Assembly: GCA_023614405.1 (NCBI GenBank)
Contig: CM042689.1
Coordinates: 306,381,132 to 306,445,131 of the forward strand
Direction: 5' to 3'
Length of the DNA stretch: 64,000 nt
From: Avena insularis
Lineage: Eukaryota > Streptophyta > Magnoliopsida > Poales > Poaceae
Shown here one piece after another: positions 24,000 to 34,155 of this stretch (positions are counted from its first letter, which is position 1; each line of letters opens with the position of its first letter). The position numbers and the translations under genes are program-made. Below the pieces are notes generated by a model, which was not told the origin of the DNA, ran no database searches, and worked only from the letters and a program-made list of their open reading frames with translations.

Positions 24000-24435
24000 A
24001 AGACTTTGATGTTGTGCAATGCCACTTTGTTGTTAGATTATGATGTTGCTCCTGTCAAACAATGTCACTTTTATGTAAGACTTTGATGTTGCTCCTGTCA
24101 AACAATGCCACTTTTATGTAATACTTTGATGTTGCTCTTGTTAGACAATATTTATGTGTGACCCTTGTAAAACTATGATGTGATACTTCTAAAACAATAG
24201 ATAGGGTTGACATGCTACTACTAAAATAATAGATAGGGTTTGTCGAGACCCCTCGGGGTATCGACAACATTGACATGCTACTTCTAAAACAATAGATAGG
24301 GTTGACATGCTACTACTAAAATAATAGATAGGGTTGTCGAGACCCTACGGGTCTCGATAACATTGACATGCTACTTCTAAAACAATAGATAGGGTTTAAA
24401 ACATGGTACTTCTAAAACAATAGATAGGATAAACT
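24000..24435. repeat. Intergenic tandem repeats and hairpins between the two MULE genes
   Basis: Two repeat families abut. The first (TTTTATGTAAGACTTTGATG, GTTGCTCCTGTCAAACAATG) recurs about three times at 24000-24150. The second (ACATGCTACTTCTAAAACAA, TAGATAGGGTT) recurs about five times at 24180-24430. Within it are two hairpins, 24241-24266 (stem TGTCGAGACCCC with GGGGTATCGACA) and 24334-24360 (stem TTGTCGAGACCC with GGGTCTCGATAA). The block lies just past the stop codons of both convergent genes, where their 3' ends would be. Confidence 0.7.
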
Positions 24436-24606
24436 AACATCATTTCCACAACAGCACACATCTCATTTAACACAAATAGTTCTTACACTAGTTCCATCAA
24501 CACACAAAGCACAAGTTCTCACCCACATAGTTCTTACACAATGGTTTTAAACAAATAGTTCATTACAATACTTCAGGATGGATAAACTAACATTACACAA
24601 ACACAA

Positions 24607-25790
24607 TTACTCCTCACAAATGTCCTTGATCTCCTTCACCTTATCCTTTAGAGCTAAACTTGCTTGAAAGAGTTCATATAACAGGTATTCAACCTTCTTT
24701 TTTTCTTCCTTCAGAACAGTCTTTTCAGCTTCATTCTTCTCACTCTTTCCCTTCATGACATCAGCATGTGTTCTCAGTAGGTTCTTTAGTTCTTCCACAC
24801 TTTTCTTTAGGACCTCCACTTCATTCTTTAGAGATGCTGCATAGTTTCTGGCCTTAACCAGCTGCCTATCAGTTTCTTTAATAGCCTCTATTTCTTCCTG
24901 ATATTTCTTGTAATTGGCCTCAAGCACCTTCCTCTCTGACGCATCCATGAACTTTCTGACATCATCCAACAAAGTGTTGTGCTTCTTCTCTATCTTCTGC
25001 TTCTCATCAGACAATTGCTTAACCAAAAGGCATTTCTCATAATTGTCATTGATTCTGCCAGTATGAGCTTCTTCATACATACCCCAAAGTTTGCTCGGTG
25101 CATTCTTCAGAGTATCTGGACACTCTTCTTGATCTATCCATGACTGAAATCCACAGTTCATGACTTGCTAAAATGCATAAAAAGAAAGATGAACTAAGTC
25201 AATAAAAAGAAGCAGTACACTAAACAGTAAACACTTTTATTCAGTTAATGAAAAGAACCATGTGCTCATGCATGACTATTGTTTAAGTTAAGGGAGCACT
25301 GCAATTTCTTTTATTCAGTTAAGGACACTAAACTTTTTTTGCATTATATCATTTAGTTAAAGCAGGATTAAACAAAAGGATCATCTACCAATACAAAGCT
25401 TCTAATGTAATGAGATCATTGAACCACACACAAGTAATACAACCAAAATCAGCAAGTGTCAACTGGTCCAAATAACTCTATTTGTTCATACTTGAACAGG
25501 AGCATCTTTTGTACAAGGAATCCATAAAACCTACTAGCAATAAATGTCACTCAATAGCATGAAGAGAATGTGCTCTTGAGAAGAAAGCACCGCGATTCTT
25601 GATCTTTTGTGCTAATCACTTCTAATATCTGTTTGTGCCATGATAACCTTACTTACACAGTTTCAGATGGAGTCAAGCTTGTAGATTAGGTAGAACTTAC
25701 ATTGCCAATCTGACACATGTAGAACCTACGTCATGTGTTCGTCCCTTCGAAAGCAACACATTTTTGCGGCACCAAACCGTGGCCGTGACA
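24607..25790 (-). pseudogene. GRF-type zinc finger and coiled-coil protein, second MULE gene
   Basis: Two minus-strand exons are proposed. Exon 1 (25790 down to 25701) encodes CHGHGLVPQKCVAFEGTNT, an in-frame TGA (25731-25733), then RRFYMCQIGN. A GTAAGT donor follows at 25700. Exon 2 starts at 25167 after a TTTTATGCATTTTAG acceptor and reads QVMNCGFQSWIDQE, completing the Cys and aromatic pattern of a GRF zinc finger. About 170 residues of charged heptad-rich coiled coil then end at 24607 (KVKEIKDICEE). GRF fingers bind nucleic acid in better-studied proteins; the role here is unknown. The true start is unclear because another stop lies just upstream of exon 1. The gene would be expressed from the right MULE end toward the transposase. 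Confidence 0.65.
25168..25700 (-). other. Predicted intron of the GRF gene
   Basis: 533 bases with a GTAAGT donor and a TTTTAG acceptor on the minus strand. It is AT-rich and stop-rich in all frames, and no transposon or conserved sequence is recognised in it. Confidence 0.55.
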
Positions 25791-25850
25791 CACCTCCTAG
25801 CACCCTTCCGCAATCCCTTGAAACTCGGGGTCCACACACGTATCAAATGT

Positions 25851-25907
25851 ATAGTGGTGGTTTTTCGAAATTTAACGCGAAAAGTGGTGGTTTTATGCTA
25901 AACACTC
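25851..25907 (-). repeat. Right terminal inverted repeat of MULE
   Basis: Exact reverse complement of 10753-10809, ending ...TGCTAAACACTC. The perfect identity suggests either relatively recent activity or conversion between the ends. The 9-bp flanks have diverged at two positions, which argues against a very recent insertion. Confidence 0.9.
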
Positions 25908-26057
25908 CCGTGCAACGAATCCTTCTCTCTCTCGTATGTTCCAGACACCGATCTCTGCTCACCCAGCCCGCCGCCGCCACTCTCCGGCTCGATACTTCCA
26001 ATCTCCATCGAGACGCTACCAATCTCCGGCGAGACGCTTCCGCTCTCCATTCCTCAG

Positions 26058-26402
26058 TGTTATCTGAAGATTGTAATCTCGTCGTCAGTTAGGCTAGTGT
26101 TTGCTTCAGTCTGAATTTCGTTTTCAGTAGTGTTGCACGTTCTCGCGTCTGTGCGTGACGTGCGAGTTAGGGACTTAGTCTCCTGCTTTGTAGCATCGTG
26201 ACCCAGCACGATCGGCCTCGTGGGATGGCGCGAGTAAACCGGATCGAGCGCATAGGTAGGATCACGTTTACCTTCCTGTACTGAATAAAAGGAATACAAC
26301 GAGAGAAAACTCCGTAAGGTTTTACACGGCACAAAGTTCTTGAGTCTTCTTCTTTGCCAACGATATTTAGAGAGAGAGAGATTCAGGCTTTGAAAACCAA
26401 CA
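26058..26402 (+). repeat. 5' LTR
   Basis: Starts TGTTATCTGAAGATTG, ends TTTGAAAACCAACA. Six substitutions and no indels separate it from 30784-31128. Confidence 0.95.
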
Positions 26403-26404
26403 TC

Positions 26405-26416
26405 TGGTATCAGAGC
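26405..26416 (+). promoter_or_regulatory. Primer-binding site
   Basis: TGGTATCAGAGC, two bases after the 5' LTR, complementary to the 3' end of initiator Met-tRNA as in most plant copia elements. Confidence 0.9.
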
Positions 26417-26439
26417 ATAGCGACGAGCTCTGAGCGGCC

Positions 26440-27234
26440 ATGTCGGGCGGCAGCAGCGGATTGCGGCCGCCAGGAGCGACGCCACAGGCGGCGGCTCGCT
26501 CCGCCACTCCGCCACGGACACGGGCACAAAGCCGTGGTCGGAGCCGCTCACGGAGGAGTGGCAAGGAGGTGATCGTCCACAAGGAGGGCACCGTCCAGGA
26601 ACGAATCTTCACCGGCGGGAGCACGGTTTGGCCAACCCTCACCACCACAAACTACATCGAGTGGGCTCTTGTGATGCAGATCAACCTCGAGGCCAATCTC
26701 ATGTGGGACGCAGTGGAGGGGAACGTCGGCGTAATAGCGACAAGGCCGCGATCCCCGGCGCGATCATGCGCCGTACCGCAGGAGATGGTGGGCACGCTCG
26801 CAGTGAAGAAGACGGCCAAGGAGGCATGGGATGCCGTCAAGATCATGCGCGTGGGCGTTGATCGGGTCAGAGAGGCCTCCGCTCAGCGCCTGCGGAAGGA
26901 GTTCAACGCGATCGAGTTCAACGCCGACGAAACCCTTGACAAGTTCAACATGCGCATCATGGGGATCGTCAACAGCCTGCGAACGCTCGGCGACACGCTG
27001 CCGGAGGTCGTCATCGTGCGGAAGATCTTGGAGGTGGTGCCTGAGCGCTACTCCCAGATGGCCTGCTCGATCGAGACGCTTCTTGACCTCGACGTCGTCT
27101 CGGTCGACGAACTGATGGGGCGGCTGCGCTGCTCCGAGACGCGGCGCGCGTCGACGACATCGCACGGCGGCGGCGCTCTGCTCCTCACGGATGCAGAGTG
27201 GGAGACGCGCTGGCGACAGCGCGAACAAGGCTAA
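26440..27234 (+). pseudogene. gag: Copia gag (open to a premature TAA)
   Basis: ATG at 26440 starts a basic leader rich in Ser, Arg and Gly, then the plant copia gag domain (TLTTTNYIEWALVMQINLEA, NLMWDAVEG, and IMGIVNSLRTLGDTLPE). TAA at 27232-27234 stops it 33 codons before a downstream ATG. The same frame continues without shift into the CCHC knuckle (CYNCNKYNNHFSRDC, 27349-27393), so the stop looks like a point mutation rather than a natural gag terminus. Product would be the capsid-forming protein. Confidence 0.85.
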
Positions 27235-30200
27235 GGCTCCAGCTCCGGCGGCGCCAAGGACAAGAAGGGGAAGGGGAAGCAGCAGAACCGAGGCCGTGAC
27301 GGCGGCCGACGGGACTCTGGCGGCGAACGCGACATGTCCAAGGTGAAGTGTTACAATTGTAACAAGTACAACAATCACTTCTCTAGGGACTGCCCCGAAC
27401 CTCGACGCGAGCGCAAGGAACGTGCAAACCTTGTGCAAGGGCAGGAGGAAGAGCCAGCCCTTCTGATCGCGAGCGTCGACACGCTTGCACTGACGAACCG
27501 GAGCACCAAGCCTGTGGAGCACGTTCTGCTCAACGAGGAGCGTTCCAGGGCGAAGTCGCAGGGGCACGGAGGCGAGTGCGACACTGCCTGGTTCCTGGAC
27601 TCGGGTGCCAGCAACCACATGTGCAGCCGACGGGACTTCTTCTCCGAGCTCGACACCAGCGTCCACGGCTTCGTCAAGCTCGGCGATGATTCCTCCGTGG
27701 AGATCGAAGGACGCGGCACGATCCTCTTCACCAGCAAGAACGGTGAGCACCTCACCTTAACGGAGGTGTATTTCATGCCGCGGCTCTGCAGCAGCATCGT
27801 CTCGCTCGGGCAGCTGGACGAGCTTGGGTACGACACCCACGTCCAGCACGGCTGGCTTCGCCTGCGAGACCCCGACGGCCGTCTTCTCGCCCGCGTGCCT
27901 CGGAGCCACGGACGGCTCTACGTGCTCCACCTCAACCTTGCACGGCCGGTCTGCCTTGCCGCACATAGCGGCGAGGATGCCTGGCGCTGGCATGCACGCT
28001 ACGGCCACATGCACTTCGACGCCCTGCGACATCTGGCGCGCGGGGACATGGTGCACGGGCTCCCTCTTCTCGACGAGGTAGATCAGCTGTGCGACGCATG
28101 CCTCGCTGGCAAGCACAAGCGCGCCCCGTTCCCGCGCCAGGCCTACAAACGAGCGGCCGAGCCGTTGGGGCTAGTTCACGCAGACCTCTGCGGGCCGATC
28201 GATCCGCCGACACCAGGAGGTAAACGATACTTCCTCCTTCTAGTGGATGATCACAGCAGATATATGTGGATTTTCCTGCTTGCCTCCAAAGATCAGGCAT
28301 CAGCGGCAATCAAGAAATTCCAGGCAACGACCGAACTGGAGAGCGGCCGCAAGTTGAAGATGCTACGCACCGATCACCGAGGGGAATTCACCTCCAGCGA
28401 GCTTGGCGAGTACTTTGCCGAGCGCGGCGTCCAACGACAGCTGACGGCGCCGTACACACCGCAGCAGAACGGCGTTGTTGAACGCCGGAACTAGACCGTC
28501 GTCGGCATGGCACGCTGCTTGCTCAAGGCAAAGAACGTGCGGGCGAGGTTTTGGGGCGAGGCCGTGACAACGGCTGTGTACCTCCTGAACCGCGGGACAA
28601 CGAAGAGTCTCGCCGGCAAGACGCCATTCGAGGCATGTTTGGGACGGCGCCCAAGTGTGCAGCACCTGCGCATGTTTGGCTGTGTGGTACACGTGAAGAA
28701 CACCATGCCAAACCTGAAGAAACTTGAAGACAGGAGCACTCCGATTGTGCTTCTCGGCTACGAGCCGGGCACGGCGGCGTATCGCGTCTTCGACCCCGCC
28801 AAGAACCGCGTGCTAGTCTCCCGCGACGTCGTCTTCAACGAGGACGCAGCATGGCCCTGGTCCAAGGCTGGACACGCTCGGGAGGATGGGCAAGAGTACT
28901 TCATCGTCGAGCACTTCACCTGTACTACTGCAGGTGATGGCAAGACCGCGGCGAGCACACACGCCAAAAGCACGCCGCGGGCATCAGATGATGCTGGCCA
29001 CGTCTCGCCGGGCCTGGATGGAAGCATGGTGACTCCAGGCACTCCAGCAACACCGCTCGCTCCACTGCCGCCCACGGTGGAATTCGTCTCGCCACCGACG
29101 AACGCCTCGATGCCGCCACCTGGAGAGGAGGCACGGCGCCGGTACCGCACCCTGGAGAACCTCTTCGACACGACCGACAACGTCGAACTCGAGCATGCTG
29201 ATCACTGTCTTCCGTTGGCAGATGAGCCAGTGTCTTTTTCAGAGGCAGAGAAGGACAAAGGCTGGCTTGCAGCAATGAAGGAAGAACTAGCCAGCATAGA
29301 AGAAAACCAGACCTGGCAGCTCGCTACGCTGCCGGCTGGACACCGTGCCATTGGACTCAAATGGGTGTTTAAACTCAAGAGAGATGCCAATGGCGAGGTG
29401 ATCAAGCGCAAGGCTCGATTGGTGGCGAAGGGGTACGTGCAACGGCAGGGGGTGGACTACGAGGAAGTCTTTGCCCCAGTTGCTCGGATGGAGACCGTCA
29501 GGATGCTGATTGCGCTTGCTGCGCACCATGGCTGGCATGTCCATCACATGGACGTGAAAACGGCCTTTCTCAACGGCGAGCTGGTGGAGGAAGTGTACGT
29601 TGAGCAGCCTCCAGGTTTCACTGTTGAAGGGGAAGAGCACAAGGTTCTCCGGCTGCAGAGGGCTCTCTATGGGCTTCAACAGGCACCACGAGCCTGGAAC
29701 TCGAAGCTGAACACAAGTCTGCGCAAACTTGGCTTCAAGCGCAGTGAAGAAGAGCATGCAGTATATCGCCGTGGCAGTGGCGATCAGCTACTTCTTGTTG
29801 CTGTGTACGTGGATGACCTGATGATTGCTGGAGCATCAGCAGTTGAGGTGTCTAAATTCAAGCAAGAGATGACTAGCTTGTTCAAAATGAGTGATCTTGG
29901 CAAGCTAAGTTATTACTTGGGCATTGAAGTGCAACAGCAGGATGGTCTGATCACGCTTCGACAGACCGTATACGCAAAGAAGCTGTTGGAGAAGGGGGGG
30001 CATGTCAGATTGCAACCCTTGTGCTGTGCCAATGGAGGCACGTCTGAAACTGAGCAAGGTCGGAGAAGGTGAGTTGATTGATGCCACTTTCTACCGAAGC
30101 CTGGTGGCGAGCCTGAGGTACCTGGTACATACGAGGCCAGACATTACTTTTGCTGTGAGCTATGTCAGTCGCTTCATGGAGGCTCCCACGACACAACACT

Positions 30201-30757
30201 TGGCTGCTGTCAAACACCTGCTGCGTTATATAGCAGGCACACTGGACTTCGGCGTGTCCTATGGCAGAGGACATGGAGCTCCCAAGCTGCTGGGATACAG
30301 TGATGCAGACTGGGCTGGTGATGTCGACGATCGGAAGAGTACGACTGGGCTCATCTTCTTCCTCGGACACAATCCGATCAGTTGGCAGTCGCAGAAGCAA
30401 AGAGGTGTAGCAGGATCCACGTGTGAAGCTGAGTACATCGCGGGTGCTACTGCTGCCTGCCAAGGTGTATGGTTGAGCAGGCTCCTCGGCGATCTGCAGA
30501 ACGAGGAGCCACAGGCGCCGAGACTGTTGATGGACAACAAATCGGCGATCTCACTCAGCAAAAACCCCGTGTTCCATGATCGTACTAAGCATATCGACAC
30601 CCGATATCACATGATTCGGTATTATGTTGAAGAAGGTGATCTGGAGATCGAGTACATCAACACGGAGGCACAGCTCGCTGATCTTCTGACGAAGGCACTT
30701 GGGCGTGTTCGTTTCCAAGGGCTAAGGTGCAGAATTGGCGTTGAAGAAATAAAGTAA
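27235..30757 (+). pseudogene. pol: Copia pol: protease, integrase, RT, RNase H, two lesions
   Basis: Domains in order: CCHC knuckle (27349-27393); protease with AWFLDSGASNHMCS (about 27589); integrase with the zinc-binding HARYGHMHFDALRHLARG region, HADLCGP, LRTDHRGEF and TPQQNGVVERRN; RT with [13 protein letters not shown] and [10 protein letters not shown]; RNase H with GYSDADWAGDVDDRKSTTG. Catalytic residues of all four enzymes are present. Lesions are TAG at 28492-28494, directly after the integrase NGVVERRN motif, and an extra G in the run 29995-30000, which shifts the end of RT and RNase H to another frame (30002-30757). Everything else is open, so this is the least damaged coding region in the window. 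Confidence 0.92.
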
Positions 30758-30783
30758 ACGACGACAAGATTAAGGGGGTGATT

Positions 30784-31128
30784 TGTTATCTGAAGATTGT
30801 AATCTCGTCGTCAGTTGGGCTAGTGTTTGCTTCAGTCTGAATTTCGTTTTTAGTAGTGTTGCACGTTCTCGCGTCTGTGCGTGACGTGCGAGTTAGGGAC
30901 TTAGTCTCCTGCTTTGTAGCATCGTGACCTAGCACGATCGGCCTCGTGGGACGGCGCGAGTAAACCGGATCGAGCGCATAGGTAGGATCACGTTTACCTT
31001 CCTGTACTGAATAAAAGGAATACAACGAGAGAAAACGCCGTAAGGTTTTACACGGCACAAAGTTCTTGAGTCTTCTTCTTTGCCAACGATATTCAGAGAG
31101 AGAGAGATTCAGGCTTTGAAAACCAACA
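30784..31128 (+). repeat. 3' LTR
   Basis: 345 bp, starting TGTTATCTGAAG after the polypurine tract and ending ACCAACA, followed by TSD CTCAG. Confidence 0.95.
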
Positions 31129-31133
31129 CTCAG

Positions 31134-32336
31134 CACCTCCCGCGGCCTCGCATCGAAGAGCGCCGACAGCCGCGACCTGCGCTGACCAGCAGCTTGGCTA
31201 GAGGTCGCCAGCCTGGCCGCGTCGACCAGCAGTCCAGCCGCCAGGAGCTCACGTCGACAGGCTCAAGCAGGAGAAAGCCGGGAGCCTCGCCATCTCACAG
31301 TGCAGCCTTTGCCGCTTTCCGAGCTTTTGTTGGATGTGCTGCTAGCTAGTGGATGTGCAGTGCCTGTTTGCTATCGATTGATAGTGCGTGGAAGTGCTAA
31401 TTGATTTGATTTGCCGTATGATAACTAGCTAATGAATTTGAAAACAGTAGCGCAGTAATTGTTTTGTAGGAGTATGTTCATTTGTCCCGTGTTAAAAACT
31501 TGTAGCATGCTTGTATGATGAACACCAATATGCAATTTGGTATTGATTTTGTTATATATCATATATGGAAAAGCAACATGAAATTGTGTGGATCCAATAA
31601 GTGCAAGAAAAAACGGTCAATACGACCAAAGCTGTTTGAATGCCATGGATAAGTTCAATAGTAAGAGAACATCTAGAATTTATAAGTGCAAACAGTTTAT
31701 CAGTAAACTAACAACGCTATCAAAATTCATGGGCGTCATAGACTTTACACCTAACAACACAGAAAATAAGTTCGGATGATAGAAGCCCCAAAGAATTGGA
31801 CAGCAGTTTATCTGTAGCTTATTTTTACCATAGTTTCTCTGGGGTAGCTAAGTTTAAACCGTTTCTGCACAAGCCTAAGCTGAAAAGAACTAGCCCTAGG
31901 TGTCCTCTAATTGACAAATTTAAGTGTAAATAAAGACGTTAATAAAGAAAATTGTAGAAAAATTCCTAACTCATGCGTGATAACAGCCCAAGTTAATTGG
32001 GGGATTAAAGGTTGTGCTATATTTCCATTGCATGCACCGGTGGAGAAGAACATGCGTGAGTAGTTACAGAAATTCAATGCTTTTATGGCTAAAATATTTT
32101 AGAATTGCATGATTTTTAAATTGTGTCCTTTAAACCGGTTGAATGAAGTATGACTGTTTAATAAAGCTCACTGTCCCTGATAAAAAAAGGTACCGAAATG
32201 TACAAGCGAACACGGCCTATCTGTTGAGACAGAGTCGTTGGTTGCAATGGGCGGACAATCCGCGAACATGCGTTTGCCGCCCTGCCCAAATAAGTGGATA
32301 GAAAAGTCAGAGTTTGGACTCATTGAGATTCTTAAT
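31134..32336. other. Unassigned DNA right of the copia element
   Basis: The first 200 bases are GC-rich and continue the sequence left of the copia insertion (25908-26057). The rest is AT-rich with no recognisable coding or repeat content. A segment near 31790-31900 resembles the end of a small DNA transposon, but no partner terminus was found. Confidence 0.35.
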
Positions 32337-32348
32337 CCTTATCATTAG

Positions 32349-33438
32349 AAAAATGATATCATCCGGTCCTAGTTTCCTACGTTCGCACTGACGTACGCTG
32401 CAGCTCCTTCTACGCATTCGTACTGGCCCCAACAAGCAGCTTTGTCACGTACGCCGCAGCCCGTCGCTCGCACGCGCCTGCAGATCGCATATCCGCGCCG
32501 CGCTCCGGCCCACCTCTTGGTCGCGCTGCCTCGTCTGCTGGCCGAGCCGCCCCGTCTGCAAGTCGCGCCGCCATGTCGCCCCGCCTGCTGGCCGCGCCGC
32601 CCCGCCTATAGGTCGCGCAACCACGTGCCCCTAGCTGCTGCAGCCCGCGCCGCGCGCCGCCTCAGCTCTCGCCGCCACGTCCCCCAGCGGCTCCAGGGAG
32701 ATGGAGCCACCCGCCATGGCTGCCGTTCTAGGGAGCCTCGCTGTTGCGCCTCCTTGAAAATCTCGTCCCACCCCATGTTGCTACGTATGGCGTCAAGACT
32801 TGCTACATATGGTCAAGAGTGGTGCTCCAAGCGGCATGGAGGTTTGCTACCAGACGGCAACGAAGAGTCGTGATGCGATGTGTCTTTGAGATTTTGCTAC
32901 AGGGCGATGCTATAATAGTAGCAAATTTTTGCTATTTCTGTTCTATGTTTTTGCTATAATAGCACAAAATATTTGCTACAATATTTTCGACGAAATTGCT
33001 AGCAAAATCGGTTTTGCTACAGCAGCCACCAGCGATATCTCCGACGATATCATTTTTTTGCTACATTAGCATATTTGTTTTGCTACCACAGTTTTGCGGT
33101 TTTGCTACAATAACATAAAGTTTTTGCTACACGGCCTCCAGTGAGGTCTACCGGCGAATACCTCCGACGAGTCTCCGTCAAGGTCAGATATGCTACATTA
33201 GCACAATTTTTTTGCTACAGGGTCGCTGGCGAAGTCTCCAGCGAAATCTCCGGCGAGGTTCAGTCTGTTTTTCTATTTTTTTTAGACTAAACCGTTTTTT
33301 GCTACATGTAGCAAAAACGGGACTATTTGTAGCAAAAAGGGTATGTTTATAGCAAAAATGGGATCGAAGGCTTTTTAGGGGACACGTGTTGGCATGAGGA
33401 TCCAGGAGATTTTGAAGAATTATTCCCCAGAGTATGAC
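32349..33438. repeat. TTTGCTAC-rich repeat, probable non-autonomous transposon
   Basis: About 18 copies of the word TTTGCTAC or close variants occur between 32790 and 33360, separated by short GC-rich spacers such as CCAGCGA and TCTCCGACGA. The last copies are reversed (TGTAGCAAAAA), making a hairpin at about 33296-33318. The left part is GC-rich with repeated CGCGCCGCC. A 12-base direct repeat CCTTATCATTAG flanks the stretch (32337-32348 and 33439-33450), and similarity continues a little past it on both sides. I could not identify terminal inverted repeats, so the class is open. Confidence 0.4.
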
Positions 33439-33563
33439 CCTTATCATTAGTGATATGGCATCATCTGAAATTCGAGCCCGGGACGTAGTATCGACTAGAG
33501 GAAGCTAAAATCCTTATCTACAGTGCCGAACCTTCAGCAAAACTTCAGCAGTCCGTGAGAAAG

Positions 33564-33770
33564 GAGTTAAATACATGGAACATCACTAAACTCAACCTCT
33601 TTATCCACCTTGATCACCGTATATATAAATACGTAATTTACGGTCATCAAATACATCTAGTGCTTCGTCAGAGGTCACTGTAGCCTGTAGAGCAATGTAT
33701 TTGCTGATGTGGCAGTGAGTTGAGCGGTCTATAGCACAAAGATTTTTGCAAAAAAAACTCCTCAATCCTA
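33564..33770 (+). repeat. Left TIR of Pack-MULE-like element
   Basis: Aligns with the reverse complement of 59612-59831 with many substitutions and small indels. The outer 16 bases are nearly identical. Confidence 0.8.
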
Positions 33771-34155
33771 CTTTCTTATTCAACGCCTGGGAAGTGGGAA
33801 CTAGCTGGTTGGACTGACTGGTAGGGCCCATTGGTCAGGGTCACCACACACCGTCTTCCTATGTCTCCCGAAACGATGCATCGCTTCCAAATCCGGCGAC
33901 CGGCGTCCGCCTCTGGTTCCCCATGTCGACACGCTTCCCCGACAACCAACCCAAGACGTGCACGACGCTGCTTGGCCTTGTTTTCTCCAGCGGCCCTTCA
34001 CCTGGTCACAACCACGACGGCACCGTGGACGCAGGTCCCCGTAAGGCACATGGTGTCGTGGCTCTGTCCCCTCTTGTGAAGCGGTCCCTAGGTGGTGATA
34101 AGAAGCCGATCTTCCTGCCTTCTCCCGCGCACGTAGATCCTCGGTTGAGGACCAT

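Larger units (their letters stand above)
10753..25907 (+). mobile_element. Mutator-like element (MULE) with two convergent genes, nested insertions
   Basis: Ends are defined by a perfect 57-bp inverted repeat (10753-10809 and 25851-25907). The flanking 9-bp sequences CCTTGAAAC and CCGTGCAAC agree at 7 of 9 positions, consistent with an aged Mutator target duplication. Without the copia insertion (12504-21350), the MITE (21450-21570) and their duplications, the original element was about 6.2 kb. It carries a mudrA-type transposase on the plus strand and a GRF-zinc-finger/coiled-coil gene on the minus strand, pointing toward each other. Repeats and hairpins lie between them. The layout parallels MuDR of maize, but the second gene is not visibly mudrB. 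Both genes are now damaged. Confidence 0.85.
26058..31128 (+). mobile_element. Young copia retrotransposon, nearly intact
   Basis: A 5071-bp element with two 345-bp LTRs and a perfect target duplication CTCAG (26053-26057 and 31129-31133). The primer-binding site TGGTATCAGAGC is at 26405-26416 and the polypurine tract AAGGGGGTGA at 30772-30781. A single long gag-pol frame (26440-30757) has only three lesions. The LTRs differ at six positions by eye (1.7 percent). At the commonly used grass rate of 1.3e-8 per site per year that suggests roughly 0.7 million years; this is an estimate. The short LTRs and single frame suggest an Ale/Retrofit- or Ivana-like lineage; I did not resolve which. Confidence 0.95.

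Noticed and set aside
26405..26416. TGGTATCAGAGC as part of a tRNA gene
   Set aside because: Only the 3'-complement of the tRNA is present; it is a retrotransposon primer-binding site beside an LTR.
26764..27750. 328-codon minus-strand open frame
   Set aside because: It is the antisense shadow of the copia gag-pol frame, whose plus-strand text has clear domains.
31588..31779. 63-codon plus-strand frame right of the copia element
   Set aside because: Although moderately protein-like, it has no splice context, no recognised motif and is short for AT-rich DNA.
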